DNA of 8,704 bases from Clostridia bacterium (GCA_012515365.1 JAAYYM010000041.1:1-8704); one strand, 5' to 3'. Shown: positions 1-6,976, counted from the stretch's first letter. Program-made: numbers and translations. Notes: generated from the letters alone by a model not told the origin.

Positions 1-1725
1 AACCATTGGCAACCGCTGTGCGACATATAATGTAAGTTCATACAACATCTGGCTTTCTCCCATTGCCTGCAAATCCGACATTGTATAACCATTTTCTTCC
101 ATATAACTTTCCAAGTAATTCATCATTGTCTCTTGTGACATATCCTGATTTTCTATATCAAGACTTCTCGTGACATGTACCCTCACATAAGCTTTATTTC
201 CATCCTCAAAATATGATAATGTTTCACACGTATAGGTAATTTCCTGCAACCACCCATCTGCAATCTTTTCAATTTCAGCTATCTGGCTTTCATTTATTCC
301 ATACTTGCTAAGACGTGAAGTCAAACTGTTTGCTAGAACTTTCCCAAAATCGGTAACATCTGATGTTTCTCCATCATTGTAATACTTAATAAACTCTTCT
401 TTTTGATTATTGTCATAAATATCAAAAATCGGATCTTCCAGACTTCCGCCTTTTATCAAAGCATATAACATATGAACTGCTGTTTCAGGTGTCATGATAG
501 TTTTTGATTGCTCCACCTCTCCAGCTTCTGGCTCCCCTGCTTTTGGCTCCATCGGCGGTGTGTTTTGTGGCTCCTTATTTTTCTCCCCTTGCCCTGTTCC
601 TTGATCCGGAGTGGGAGTTGGAGTTGGCTTTGGCTTTGGATTTTTTGTTTTATGCATAACACTTTCCAAATAATTGTACCATTCTCCCACTTGCTTCACT
701 GCGCAATATGAGAATGGATACAGCCCACTCTCCTTGCTAATTATAATATTGGTTGTACCGTTCGCACATACACCGTTAATTAGTCCATTATCATAAACAT
801 CGAAGTTTCGGATTTTGCAGCACGAGATTACTTTTGCCTGCGTCTCTCCATGTTGCATTTCATATAAATATCCATCCTCTACACCAAGGAAAAAGAGATA
901 AGGACCATATACTCGCAGACTAGAACCCCAGATATAATCCATTGTCCCAGTTCCATTGTCCCTATCGATTCGTAAAATATACCCGCCATTCATACCATTA
1001 TCAGCAAGTTTTTGTATTTCCAAATACAAACATCCGTCTATTTCCGCCGAATTTACAATAGTCTCCCCTTCTCCACCGGCAATTTCGCCCTCAGGCATAC
1101 CCATACCATCCATCTTGCAGTAAGTCCAATCATCGCCATTTGCTGCTGTATTTCCAACTAGTGCAAATATATTCTCCCGGTTCATGGTCACCTGGTAATA
1201 TGCCTTATCGGTTTCGCCAATCTGCTGTATAACAGGTTTACTTTCCTCCTTAAGTGAGAGAATACCATCAACACGATACAGATTGCCACCATAAATCATT
1301 CTGGTAGCCGTACCATATAAATCAGTTCCCTCCTCTACTGTCAATTCAACATCTGTAAAAACCAAAGCATCTCCAATTACATTTAGGTTTGCAGCCAAAA
1401 AATCAGCAATCTGTACTTTCTCATGTGTGACTGTATTCTCTGCGGTCAATACATAATCATTTTCTGAATCCGGATAAAACGCCCAGTCGCCCTGTGTTGC
1501 ATAGAATCCGCCTACACTCAAAACTTCCGGTGTATTGCCTTTCAGATTCATGCCAGAATTGTCTGTGGGTTGCAGTGAAGCATCTAAATACATATAGAAA
1601 TCATTTTCAGTTTCTTCCGTTTTTGCATACGCCGTGTGCGGAAACAGCATAATCATAACTAATACAAATGAAATAGTTCGCCTTATTCCTGCTCCTATTC
1701 TTTTACGATTTTTAAGTTGTTCCAT
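1..1725 (-). CDS. Large secreted protein with signal peptide, Pro-rich linker and C-terminal helical/beta domain (3' end beyond window)
   Basis: The frame is open from the ATG at 1725 to base 1 (575 codons, no stop), so the C-terminus lies outside the window. A GGAGAGG ribosome site six bases upstream fixes the start; an in-frame ATG at 1749 lacks one. Residues 1-34 form a Sec signal peptide: basic KNRKR and RR, a hydrophobic core near 18-28, and a probable cleavage after AYA (34). Residues 35-350 are rich in aromatic, Gly and Asp residues with repeated strand-like phrases (GGNLYRVDG, DNGLING), suggesting a beta-rich or propeller-like fold. A Lys/Pro/Thr then Glu/Pro linker spans 361-405. From 411 a mixed helical domain begins at TPETAVHMLYALIKGG; its style resembles the DUF5105-type modules of Firmicute lipoproteins, but this is a weak match from memory. 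It is the last visible gene of a four-gene operon, 28 bases after its neighbour. The protein probably acts outside the membrane; function unknown. Confidence 0.85.
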   Translation of the reverse strand, partial: MEQLKNRKRIGAGIRRTISFVLVMIMLFPHTAYAKTEETENDFYMYLDASLQPTDNSGMNLKGNTPEVLSVGGFYATQGDWAFYPDSENDYVLTAENTVTHEKVQIADFLAANLNVIGDALVFTDVELTVEEGTDLYGTATRMIYGGNLYRVDGILSLKEESKPVIQQIGETDKAYYQVTMNRENIFALVGNTAANGDDWTYCKMDGMGMPEGEIAGGEGETIVNSAEIDGCLYLEIQKLADNGMNGGYILRIDRDNGTGTMDYIWGSSLRVYGPYLFFLGVEDGYLYEMQHGETQAKVISCCKIRNFDVYDNGLINGVCANGTTNIIISKESGLYPFSYCAVKQVGEWYNYLESVMHKTKNPKPKPTPTPTPDQGTGQGEKNKEPQNTPPMEPKAGEPEAGEVEQSKTIMTPETAVHMLYALIKGGSLEDPIFDIYDNNQKEEFIKYYNDGETSDVTDFGKVLANSLTSRLSKYGINESQIAEIEKIADGWLQEITYTCETLSYFEDGNKAYVRVHVTRSLDIENQDMSQETMMNYLESYMEENGYTMSDLQAMGESQMLYELTLYVAQRLPMV

Positions 1726-1753
1726 TTTCACCCTCTCCAATTGTTTCATATTA

Positions 1754-2170
1754 CTATTCGTCTTCCAAAATCATCTGTGTATCACTAGTAGGTACAACAA
1801 CGCCTGAATCGTTTAATGCTGCTTCATATGATTGAAAAGAAAGACGTTTACCGCTGTCATCTGTTATTTTTGCAGACTGTATCAAATCCTCCTGATTCAT
1901 AACCTGATCTTTTTTAACAGCAAACGAATATAGTAAGAAAACTACTAATATGGCAACCCCCGCGTAAGCTGCTAAAGAGACAATGTTGTTATTCTTTTTC
2001 TTTTCGGGTGCTAAATTATAACTTTTCTGAATGTACTCACCCGTTTCGTCATTAAACCAAATCATATGACGAATAGGCTTTCCCAATTCATTCTCTAATC
2101 GCATTTCTCTGTAATACAGACCACTTCCCGCATCATATGTATAGTTTTTAGGTGCTTTGTATTTTGCCAT
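1754..2170 (-). CDS. Small single-pass membrane protein with N-terminal aromatic (OCRE/WW-like) module
   Basis: 138 residues from the ATG at 2170 (MAKYKAPKNY). I prefer this to the in-frame ATG at 2194 because TAGGAG lies seven bases upstream; that ribosome site overlaps the TAG stop of the protease gene, so translation is probably coupled. Residues 1-53 align without gaps to the N-terminus of the 522-residue protein two genes upstream (21 identities over 53), sharing KY, P7, Y10, D13, GLYY (17-20), WFN (38-40), E42, GEY (44-46), Q48 and Y51. KKK at 56-58 precedes one transmembrane helix near 63-84, so the positive-inside rule places the aromatic module in the cytoplasm. The remaining roughly 54 residues, outside, are acidic, polar and have no recognised domain. 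Placement between the M48 protease and a large secreted protein suggests an adaptor or accessory subunit. Function is inference. Confidence 0.88.
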   Translation of the reverse strand: MAKYKAPKNYTYDAGSGLYYREMRLENELGKPIRHMIWFNDETGEYIQKSYNLAPEKKKNNNIVSLAAYAGVAILVVFLLYSFAVKKDQVMNQEDLIQSAKITDDSGKRLSFQSYEAALNDSGVVVPTSDTQMILEDE

Positions 2171-2180
2171 TTTGTTTCTC

Positions 2181-3878
2181 CTACAGTACAGCAAATCTCA
2201 CCTGTGCAGGTGTGACTGTTTCTATGATTTCTTGATCTTCTTCATATTGAATTGTCAAATTATCCTGACCTATTTCAAGAATTCTTGCAGGATAATAACC
2301 ACCTCCATTATTCCAATTTCCGAAGCATTGCATCTGTTTGAAAGCTTCATCTGTTTTAAAAATTTTTGAAACAGATATCGTTTGCTTAACCCCATCAAAA
2401 AACACGAAATCCACTTCCTGTTCAGATACCTTTTCTACCTGTCCGTAATAATACAATCCATCTCTAAAATATCTTGCAAAGCAATACTCACCAGGATTGA
2501 TTTTTTTTACTCTTTCCTGCTCTTCTCTCGCCCTTCTTTCGGCTTCCTCCAGCTCTTTTTTTTCGGCTTCGGCTTTCGCTTTTTCAGCAGCAATTTCCGA
2601 TAAGCTCTTTGTCACCCGTCCGGTTGTTGCATTGGACGGTGGTGCCTGCATCGGTGTCGCAGACATTGGTGGCGTCGGCATTCCCTGAACTCCCGATCGC
2701 ATTGGCTGTATTCCCACCGGCATTGGCGGTGGCGGTGGTGGTACCATCTGACCGCTGATCGGCATTGGCGGCGGTGGTGGTGCCATCTGAACGTTTGTCG
2801 GCATTGGCGGTGGCGGTGGTGCCATCTGACCCGTACCCGCATAGGCTACTTGTGTATTCATTTCTCGCTTCGTCTGGTATTGATTTTTTGTATCTCCTAC
2901 TTTATTCTTTACATTCTGCAAAAGTTCGCCCCCCTGACTTGTCACTTTATTCTTCAATTCAAAAAACTGCTCACCGAGCTTGCTCGATTCAGATGGTTCG
3001 TTAATTTTTAAAGAACCCGGTCTCCATTCCTCGATTGCATCCAAACGATCCGCCGTATCAGGATGTGAAGCACCAAGCGCTGCAAATACACTTTTCTCTT
3101 CTTTATCTCCAAAACTCTGTTCCAAAACATATAGAGCGCTATACAGATTCTGTGAAAACCCACACTCACATGAAAATGCATCCGCACGATATTCATTCAT
3201 ACGAGATGATTTCATATGGAATAGATTTCCGAGTTTTGTCCACAGACTCATCAGCCATACAAGCAACAAATCAATAAAGAAACTTGCAAGAATGCTTCCA
3301 ATTGGTCTTTCTTCCCCACCAGCCAGAATAACAACAAATGAAACAATGATTCTTACAATGAAAAAGACTGCTGTCAATAAGAAATTGCTGACATTAATAA
3401 CAAGAAGCATATCCGTATCTTTATTGGCGATATGTCCAAACTCATGACCTAAAATCCCCAGAATCTGCGAATCCTCTAATTCACAAAGGCCTCTTGTCAC
3501 GCACACCGTCTTTCTGCCCACCGCAAATGCATTCGGTATCATGCTTTTGCTCATAAATAGCTTGACATTATCTGAAATTGTAGGATCCAGTTGTTTTGCT
3601 CTTCTATAAGCCTCATTAAATAAAGGTTCCAGTCGATTCTTATACTTCTCTTTCTTAATCTTTTTACATCCACATTGCAATCTGAGAACAAATTCACCAA
3701 TCGGTGACAGTGCAATCGTTAAGCAAATTAAATAAAGAAAAATTGCCATTGGAATCATTTCTGGTAAAGCAAATCCTCCCAACAATGCTATGTACATTAC
3801 CATGTTCATACACAAATAGATGATGGTTCCCACATTATTTTTTTTAAATAGTCTTTTCATAAAATCAATTACATACAT
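2181..3878 (-). CDS. Membrane M48 (HtpX-like) zinc metalloprotease with polyproline repeat and C-terminal tandem Tudor-like domains
   Basis: 565 residues; AAAGGAG seven bases before the ATG supports the start. Probable transmembrane segments lie near 17-37, 40-62, 157-187 and 194-214. The zinc site is complete: HEFGH at 145-149 with E146 catalytic, and the third ligand E229 in NEYRAD. PNAFAVG (115-121) and SHPDTADRLDAI (271-282) are also typical of M48/HtpX peptidases, which cleave membrane or misfolded proteins at the cytoplasmic face. The usual family length is about 280-300 residues; this protein adds some 270. That tail holds a polyproline repeat with three PPPPPMP-type units (352-387), a charged Ala/Glu/Lys helix (423-460), and two related modules (about 463-508 and 517-562) of pattern CF..[YW]..[DG]G.YY followed by alternating strands, resembling Tudor/SH3-like barrels. 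The tail should be cytoplasmic. It is the second gene of the operon, 19 bases after its neighbour and 10 before the next. The protease call is firm; the Tudor-like call is moderate. Confidence 0.93.
   Translation of the reverse strand: MYVIDFMKRLFKKNNVGTIIYLCMNMVMYIALLGGFALPEMIPMAIFLYLICLTIALSPIGEFVLRLQCGCKKIKKEKYKNRLEPLFNEAYRRAKQLDPTISDNVKLFMSKSMIPNAFAVGRKTVCVTRGLCELEDSQILGILGHEFGHIANKDTDMLLVINVSNFLLTAVFFIVRIIVSFVVILAGGEERPIGSILASFFIDLLLVWLMSLWTKLGNLFHMKSSRMNEYRADAFSCECGFSQNLYSALYVLEQSFGDKEEKSVFAALGASHPDTADRLDAIEEWRPGSLKINEPSESSKLGEQFFELKNKVTSQGGELLQNVKNKVGDTKNQYQTKREMNTQVAYAGTGQMAPPPPPMPTNVQMAPPPPPMPISGQMVPPPPPPMPVGIQPMRSGVQGMPTPPMSATPMQAPPSNATTGRVTKSLSEIAAEKAKAEAEKKELEEAERRAREEQERVKKINPGEYCFARYFRDGLYYYGQVEKVSEQEVDFVFFDGVKQTISVSKIFKTDEAFKQMQCFGNWNNGGGYYPARILEIGQDNLTIQYEEDQEIIETVTPAQVRFAVL
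2193..2492 (-). other. Tandem Tudor-like/SH3-like domains at the C-terminus of the M48 protein
   Basis: Residues about 463-562 contain two copies of one module. Copy 1 has CFARYFRDGLYYYGQV then strand-like VDFVFFDG and ISVSKI. Copy 2 has CFGNWNNGGGYYPARI then LTIQYEED and VTPAQVRF. Aligned residues include C, F, an aromatic at +4, G, YY, a small residue then V/I, and an acidic turn after the third strand. This spacing (x-G-x-YY-x-A-x-[VI], then a V/I-x-[FY] strand, an acidic turn and a final strand) is that of Tudor barrels. The repeat is visible directly; the Tudor assignment is from motif memory and needs a structure or profile search. Confidence 0.55.
2709..2825 (-). repeat. In-frame tandem repeat encoding MAPPPPPMP-type polyproline units
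   Basis: Three successive copies of roughly 39-42 bases encode residues about 352-390 of the M48 protein: QMAPPPPPMPTNV, QMAPPPPPMPISG and QMVPPPPPPMPVGI. The third copy carries one extra Pro codon. A degenerate Pro/Met stretch follows (to about residue 414). The near-identical DNA (ggcattggcggtggcggtgg on the plus strand) suggests expansion by slippage or recombination, so copy number may vary between strains. Confidence 0.9.
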
Positions 3879-3897
3879 TTTTGTTCTCCTTTATCCA

Positions 3898-5466
3898 TTA
3901 ATATATTTTTTCAAACGAAACCTCATTTACGATTCCTTCCAAGTCAATCTGTAGCGCCCTGTCATTATAAATAACCCAATTTTGTGAAACTCCATTTAAA
4001 TAGACTTCCTCTGCCAGACACGGCACTTTATCATTAAATGCAAAATATTCTGTCTTATATCCATTGCCATCTACCGTAAAAAATTGTGTATCATAATCAC
4101 ATTCGCTAAAAAACAACCCATTCTCCAAAAGTGATGATGTGAAACTAACATTCCATATATCTATTTCACAATATTCATTTATGAAGTTTGGACTATAGCC
4201 AAATCGATTAATGTAATCAAACATATATTCCGAGTAACCGGCGTCTATCAAATCCGAGGCATCTGTTGTAGATAATATCTGTGTCTGTCCATTTGAGAAA
4301 TCATATTTTCCATAGCAAATCGTATAATCTCCCCATCCTCCATAATATAAACAGCCATTATAAATTGAGAAAGGACTAAATGCTTTAACCGACTGCTTTC
4401 CGCCAATACCGGTTGCCATTGTCAATGCATAATCAGTTGTCTGTAAATTTAATTCACCAGTTATCGGATCATAAATTCCTATATCCTGTCTTTCATTTTC
4501 TGCAAAAAACAAATAAATTTTACCGTCATATGCCTGCAAAAGAGAATAATCTTCATTAAAGAGCTGTTCCTCTTCTCCAGTGTTTTTATTTTTACGACAA
4601 TATGTATAATCTCCGCCATAATTAACTGAATAATAAACATAATCACCCATCACAGCAATTGAATAAATACCATCTATCGCTTCTGCAAATAACTCCGGCT
4701 CACCACCTGTTTTGGGAAATCTTATCATGTTCCCACTCGGTAGTCCGCCATTGTACATCCAACCTCCCATATCAACGCGAATTGCATACACGAATTGTTC
4801 ATCCTCATCTGCCAATTGCGTCACGTAATTACATGTTGCATAATTGGGAAACGGATAAATAGATGAACTCTCCTCTGTCAGGCTTTTCTCATCGTTTGAA
4901 TCAGAATTTGATGCAATTTCACTAGATAGGGCTGCACCTTCTGATGCGAATGCATCGGTCTCTTCAACTACTGCTGTATTTTCTGTGTTTTCTGTATTTT
5001 CAGTCATAACATTTACTTCTTTTCCATTGGCAGCATTCTTATCCGATAAACCTTTCACTACAAGAACGACAACGAAAATGACCAGCAGAGCACCAATAAT
5101 TGGAAGATAAGCTTTTCGCGAATCCCCCCTTTTGCTCTTAGTGTGTAATCTTTCATTTTCATATTCTTTATCTGCTTTGATATTTGTAATCTGAATTTCC
5201 GGTTCTGGCGGTGATTCCAATAATTTAGACTCTTCGAAAGATTGCGTATCCGATATATTCTGTGATACGTGTTGCATTGATGAATGTGCCGTTATATCGG
5301 CATTTTCAATTGGATACGTATATTGTGAGTATTCTCCGCTCTCAGTATTGAACCAAGTCACAATCTGCATCTGACTGCCGGTTTCGTCTACCCCTATAAT
5401 CTGAGAGTAATACAATCCCGTCCGTTCATCCAAAATGTAGCCCTCAGGCTCCCTGTACTTTCCCAT
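3898..5466 (-). CDS. Single-pass membrane protein with N-terminal aromatic module and propeller-like ectodomain
   Basis: 522 residues; the start ATG has AGGGAG about eleven bases upstream. Residues 1-53 are the same module as in the 138-residue protein downstream (GLYY 17-20, WFN 38-40, GEY 44-46). A polar, acidic linker with PPEPE (86-90) follows, then the basic KSKRGDSRK and one transmembrane helix at about 119-140. The positive-inside rule puts the N-terminal module in the cytoplasm and the C-terminal part outside. Residues 150-205 are a Ser/Thr/Glu/Asn-rich stalk including a TEN repeat (154-163). Residues about 205-522 show repeated strand phrases such as GDYVYYSVNYGG, YDGKIYLFF and NGCLYYGGWGD, reminiscent of the DUF5050-type propeller-like repeats of Firmicute surface proteins (resemblance from memory). 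It is the first gene of unit B, behind the conserved promoter block. It could be a sensor or docking receptor working with the M48 protease; that role is inferred only from gene order and modules. Confidence 0.9.
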   Translation of the reverse strand: MGKYREPEGYILDERTGLYYSQIIGVDETGSQMQIVTWFNTESGEYSQYTYPIENADITAHSSMQHVSQNISDTQSFEESKLLESPPEPEIQITNIKADKEYENERLHTKSKRGDSRKAYLPIIGALLVIFVVVLVVKGLSDKNAANGKEVNVMTENTENTENTAVVEETDAFASEGAALSSEIASNSDSNDEKSLTEESSSIYPFPNYATCNYVTQLADEDEQFVYAIRVDMGGWMYNGGLPSGNMIRFPKTGGEPELFAEAIDGIYSIAVMGDYVYYSVNYGGDYTYCRKNKNTGEEEQLFNEDYSLLQAYDGKIYLFFAENERQDIGIYDPITGELNLQTTDYALTMATGIGGKQSVKAFSPFSIYNGCLYYGGWGDYTICYGKYDFSNGQTQILSTTDASDLIDAGYSEYMFDYINRFGYSPNFINEYCEIDIWNVSFTSSLLENGLFFSECDYDTQFFTVDGNGYKTEYFAFNDKVPCLAEEVYLNGVSQNWVIYNDRALQIDLEGIVNEVSFEKIY

Positions 5467-5489
5467 AGCTATAACTTCTCCCTTCTCAT

Positions 5490-5522
5490 TTAAATATCAC
5501 TTGCTCTTTTCTCTTCACCCAT
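5490..5522 (-). other. Possible ten-codon leader ORF (weak)
   Basis: Between the unit B promoter and the ATG at 5466, a ten-codon ORF (MGEEKRASDI) is preceded by GAGG about ten bases upstream. Its TAA is directly followed by a second six-codon ORF (MRREKL, 5489..5469) that ends two bases before the first structural gene. Such tiny ORFs arise easily by chance in purine-rich leaders. No attenuator hairpin is evident, so this is only noted. Confidence 0.15.
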
Positions 5523-5573
5523 TAAATACTATCCTCACTATATTCTTGATTCCTTTTTCACCTTATTTTACTA

Positions 5574-5606
5574 ATTTTATGTAATAGCCATCAAAAAGTA
5601 CATGGA
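5574..5606 (-). promoter_or_regulatory. Probable unit B promoter, minus strand
   Basis: On the minus strand CATAAAAT (5574-5581) is a candidate -10. It aligns with TATAAAAT at 8633-8640 at the same offset from the repeat. About seventeen bases upstream, the -35 position falls inside the repeat (ATGTAC region) and does not resemble TTGACA, which would fit an activator-dependent or alternative-sigma promoter. The transcript would begin roughly 100 bases before the ATG at 5466. Confidence 0.45.
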
Positions 5607-5645
5607 CTAGATTAAGATTCGTTGGTAATATCTTCACATCTTTAT
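5595..5645 (-). repeat. Promoter-associated 51-bp repeat, copy 1 (upstream of unit B)
   Basis: This block matches 8654..8704 at 50 of 51 positions, the only difference being base 5629 (t versus a). Within it, on the plus strand, are an imperfect palindrome AGTACATGGACT and a dyad AAGAT-N11-ATCTT. Both copies lie the same distance from a conserved A/T-rich -10-like element on the minus strand and upstream of a gene encoding an envelope protein. That placement argues for a regulator site or promoter upstream element rather than a mobile-element end. Confidence 0.9.
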
Positions 5646-5660
5646 TACATTGAATATTCT

Positions 5661-5703
5661 AAACAAAAAGAGTAAGCATCGACACACCGATAACGCTTAC
5701 TCT
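5661..5703 (-). terminator. Rho-independent terminator of unit A
   Basis: Reading the minus strand, AGAGTAAGC (5703-5695) pairs perfectly with GCTTACTCT (5677-5669). An inner ATCG/CGAT pairing surrounds a GTGTGT loop, and the stem is followed by TTTTTGTTT. It lies about 45 bases after the stop of the 207-residue protein and just before the unit B promoter block, so it separates the two units. Confidence 0.92.
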
Positions 5704-5747
5704 CATCATCACTCAAAGTAGCTGTTTCAAAAAACCATTAAATCTAT

Positions 5748-6371
5748 CTACCTCGGATCACGATCTCCTTCAATATCATAATACCAGTCCCACCCCGCTT
5801 CTGCTTCTGTTATATCCTTATCTGTCCTATGAAAGATAATGCTGTCAACAGTGTCCGTTCCAGACAGCCAGCTTATTATCATGCCACCGCTATAACATGT
5901 GTATGTGATGGTATCGCTGGTCTGATCATAGATAAGCTCCTCTTTCGTTTCTTCCATCATACCCGAATCATCAGGTGCCGGGCAATCATGGCAATCACTG
6001 AATTCCATTCCATTTTCAATATCACTCACACAGGAACCATCTTCTCTGGTTACTTTGAACCATTCATCATGCGCAGGACAATATATAATTGCATCAAGTG
6101 CAAATGAGCTATCTGCCAATGCTCTCTCCCGTACTCCCAATATCCAGCCATCCTCCGATTCCCATACACCGGTCAGTGTTTTTTCATCTTCTGTCAAACG
6201 ACTATTCTCAAGAATAGCACCTACGGGTTTAGAGTCCACAGTTTCCTCTGTTTGTATTTCACTCATTACTTCTCCATCGCTTTCCTTTTGCTTGTTAATA
6301 AAAAGGAAAATGCCAACACCGATTCCTGCTATTAATAGTATACATATCACAATGATTCCAATCTTTTTCAT
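5748..6371 (-). CDS. Membrane-anchored Cys-containing protein, unknown function
   Basis: I favour the ATG at 6371 (MKKIGIIVIC, 207 residues) because AGGTGA lies five bases upstream; the frame also opens at a GTG at 6380 and an ATG at 6374, which are too close to that ribosome site. Residues 4-26 are a single hydrophobic anchor without a lipobox, so it is probably an uncleaved N-terminal helix with the rest outside. An acidic linker runs to about 60. The domain from about 67 (LTGVWESEDGWILGV) is strand-rich. It carries five Cys (98, 114, 127, 130, 159) within YCPAHDEW, SCVSD and CHDCPAP, which suggests metal binding or disulfides, plus Trp-rich WDWYYD near the C-terminus. The GxW start recalls small lipocalin-like barrels, but I do not recognise the family. 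It is the last gene of unit A, 24 bases after the lipoprotein gene and before the terminator. Confidence 0.85.
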   Translation of the reverse strand: MKKIGIIVICILLIAGIGVGIFLFINKQKESDGEVMSEIQTEETVDSKPVGAILENSRLTEDEKTLTGVWESEDGWILGVRERALADSSFALDAIIYCPAHDEWFKVTREDGSCVSDIENGMEFSDCHDCPAPDDSGMMEETKEELIYDQTSDTITYTCYSGGMIISWLSGTDTVDSIIFHRTDKDITEAEAGWDWYYDIEGDRDPR

Positions 6372-6395
6372 CATCTTCACCTATATCTTTTTTTA

Positions 6396-6897
6396 TTATT
6401 GTTTACTGAAGGTTTCTTCATAAGTCCCATCATCATATTCCAGTTTAAGAACAATTTGATTATCGGGTAAAAACGTGACTGTGCAGAAGTCTAAATATGT
6501 AGGACGTCTAATAGAGAAGTTTCCATCTGCATTCTGCTCAAGCTCGCTTGCTGAAAATGGAGAGCAAATACCATCCGGGCTTGTTCGTGTAGCATTGTTA
6601 ACCGCAATCTCTTCAACCTTATAAACACGTCCATTATTCCCATCATAGCCGATAAATGAGCATGTATTATTAGTACTGGTATTTATGTAGGTTCCAACAT
6701 AAGTCTCTAGCTGTTCTTCTGATAGTGCTTGTGTATTTGCATTCGGAGTACTGCTATCTGCTGCCTGTGTATTGCTCTCTGGAACATTATTATTTGCAGT
6801 ATTAGTTTTTTCCGTACTTAAGTTATCTATTACTTCCACAAGCTACCAGCGTTGTCATTATCAGCACTGTTGCTAAAATCAAAAACACTTTTTTCAT
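6396..6897 (-). pseudogene. Lipoprotein gene split by a one-base frameshift after the lipobox Cys
   Basis: From the ATG at 6897 the frame encodes a textbook lipoprotein signal: MKKVF, a hydrophobic core, then the lipobox LVAC with Cys20. It then reaches a TAA after CGSNR. The +1 frame continues at once as DNLSTEK and runs 143 residues to the stop at 6396. Removing one base near 6823-6828 would join them into a protein of about 166 residues (CGSNDNLSTEK). The body begins with an Asn/Thr/Ser-rich tether, normal after a lipidated Cys, then a domain from about LETYVGTYI with three Cys and a C-terminal strand pair (VTFLPDNQIVLKLEYDDGTYEETF). A ribosome site (GAGG, then AAGG) precedes the ATG. Possible explanations are a real null mutation, a sequencing error or recoding; the intact body argues for an error or a very recent lesion. 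A GTG at 6839 could start the body alone, but it would lack export. Confidence 0.8.
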
Positions 6898-6932
6898 AAA
6901 CCTTATCCTCATCGTTCTTATAAATTTTATTA

Positions 6933-6949
6933 GGCGTTTGCGAAACGCC
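6933..6949. repeat. Perfect hairpin, 7-bp stem with 3-base loop
   Basis: GGCGTTT-GCG-AAACGCC is a perfect inverted repeat in the gap between the split lipoprotein gene and the transposase remnant. It is not followed by a T-run on either strand, so it is not a clear terminator. It may belong to the left end of the insertion element or be a regulatory dyad near the lipoprotein gene. Confidence 0.6.
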
Positions 6950-6951
6950 AC

Positions 6952-6976
6952 AAGCCTTGATTTTACAGGCTTTTTT
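6952..6976 (+). terminator. Possible plus-strand terminator upstream of the transposase
   Basis: AAGCCT (6952-6957) pairs with AGGCTT (6967-6972) across a nine-base loop, and the stem runs into TTTTTT on the plus strand. No plus-strand gene precedes it, so it may be an element-borne terminator that blocks outside transcripts from reading into the transposase. The stem is short. Confidence 0.4.

Noticed and set aside
508..711. Plus-strand frame rich in Leu/Trp
   Set aside because: It is antisense to the Pro-rich linker of the secreted protein; its composition is a by-product.
2709..2825. CRISPR-like array
   Set aside because: The repeats are directly adjacent, in frame and encode polyproline; there are no spacers.
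2612..2842. Minus-strand Arg/His/Cys-rich frame across the repeat
   Set aside because: It is an alternate-frame shadow of the polyproline repeat; its low-complexity residues come from the repeat itself.
2980..3447. 155-codon plus-strand frame opposite the M48 gene
   Set aside because: It is fully antisense to a well-supported peptidase domain, with no ribosome site or recognisable domain.
5595..5645. Terminal inverted repeat or attachment site of a mobile element
   Set aside because: The two copies are direct, sit at constant distance from -10-like elements, and the segment between them holds ordinary genes with its own terminator. A duplicated promoter explains it better, although recombination between the copies remains possible.
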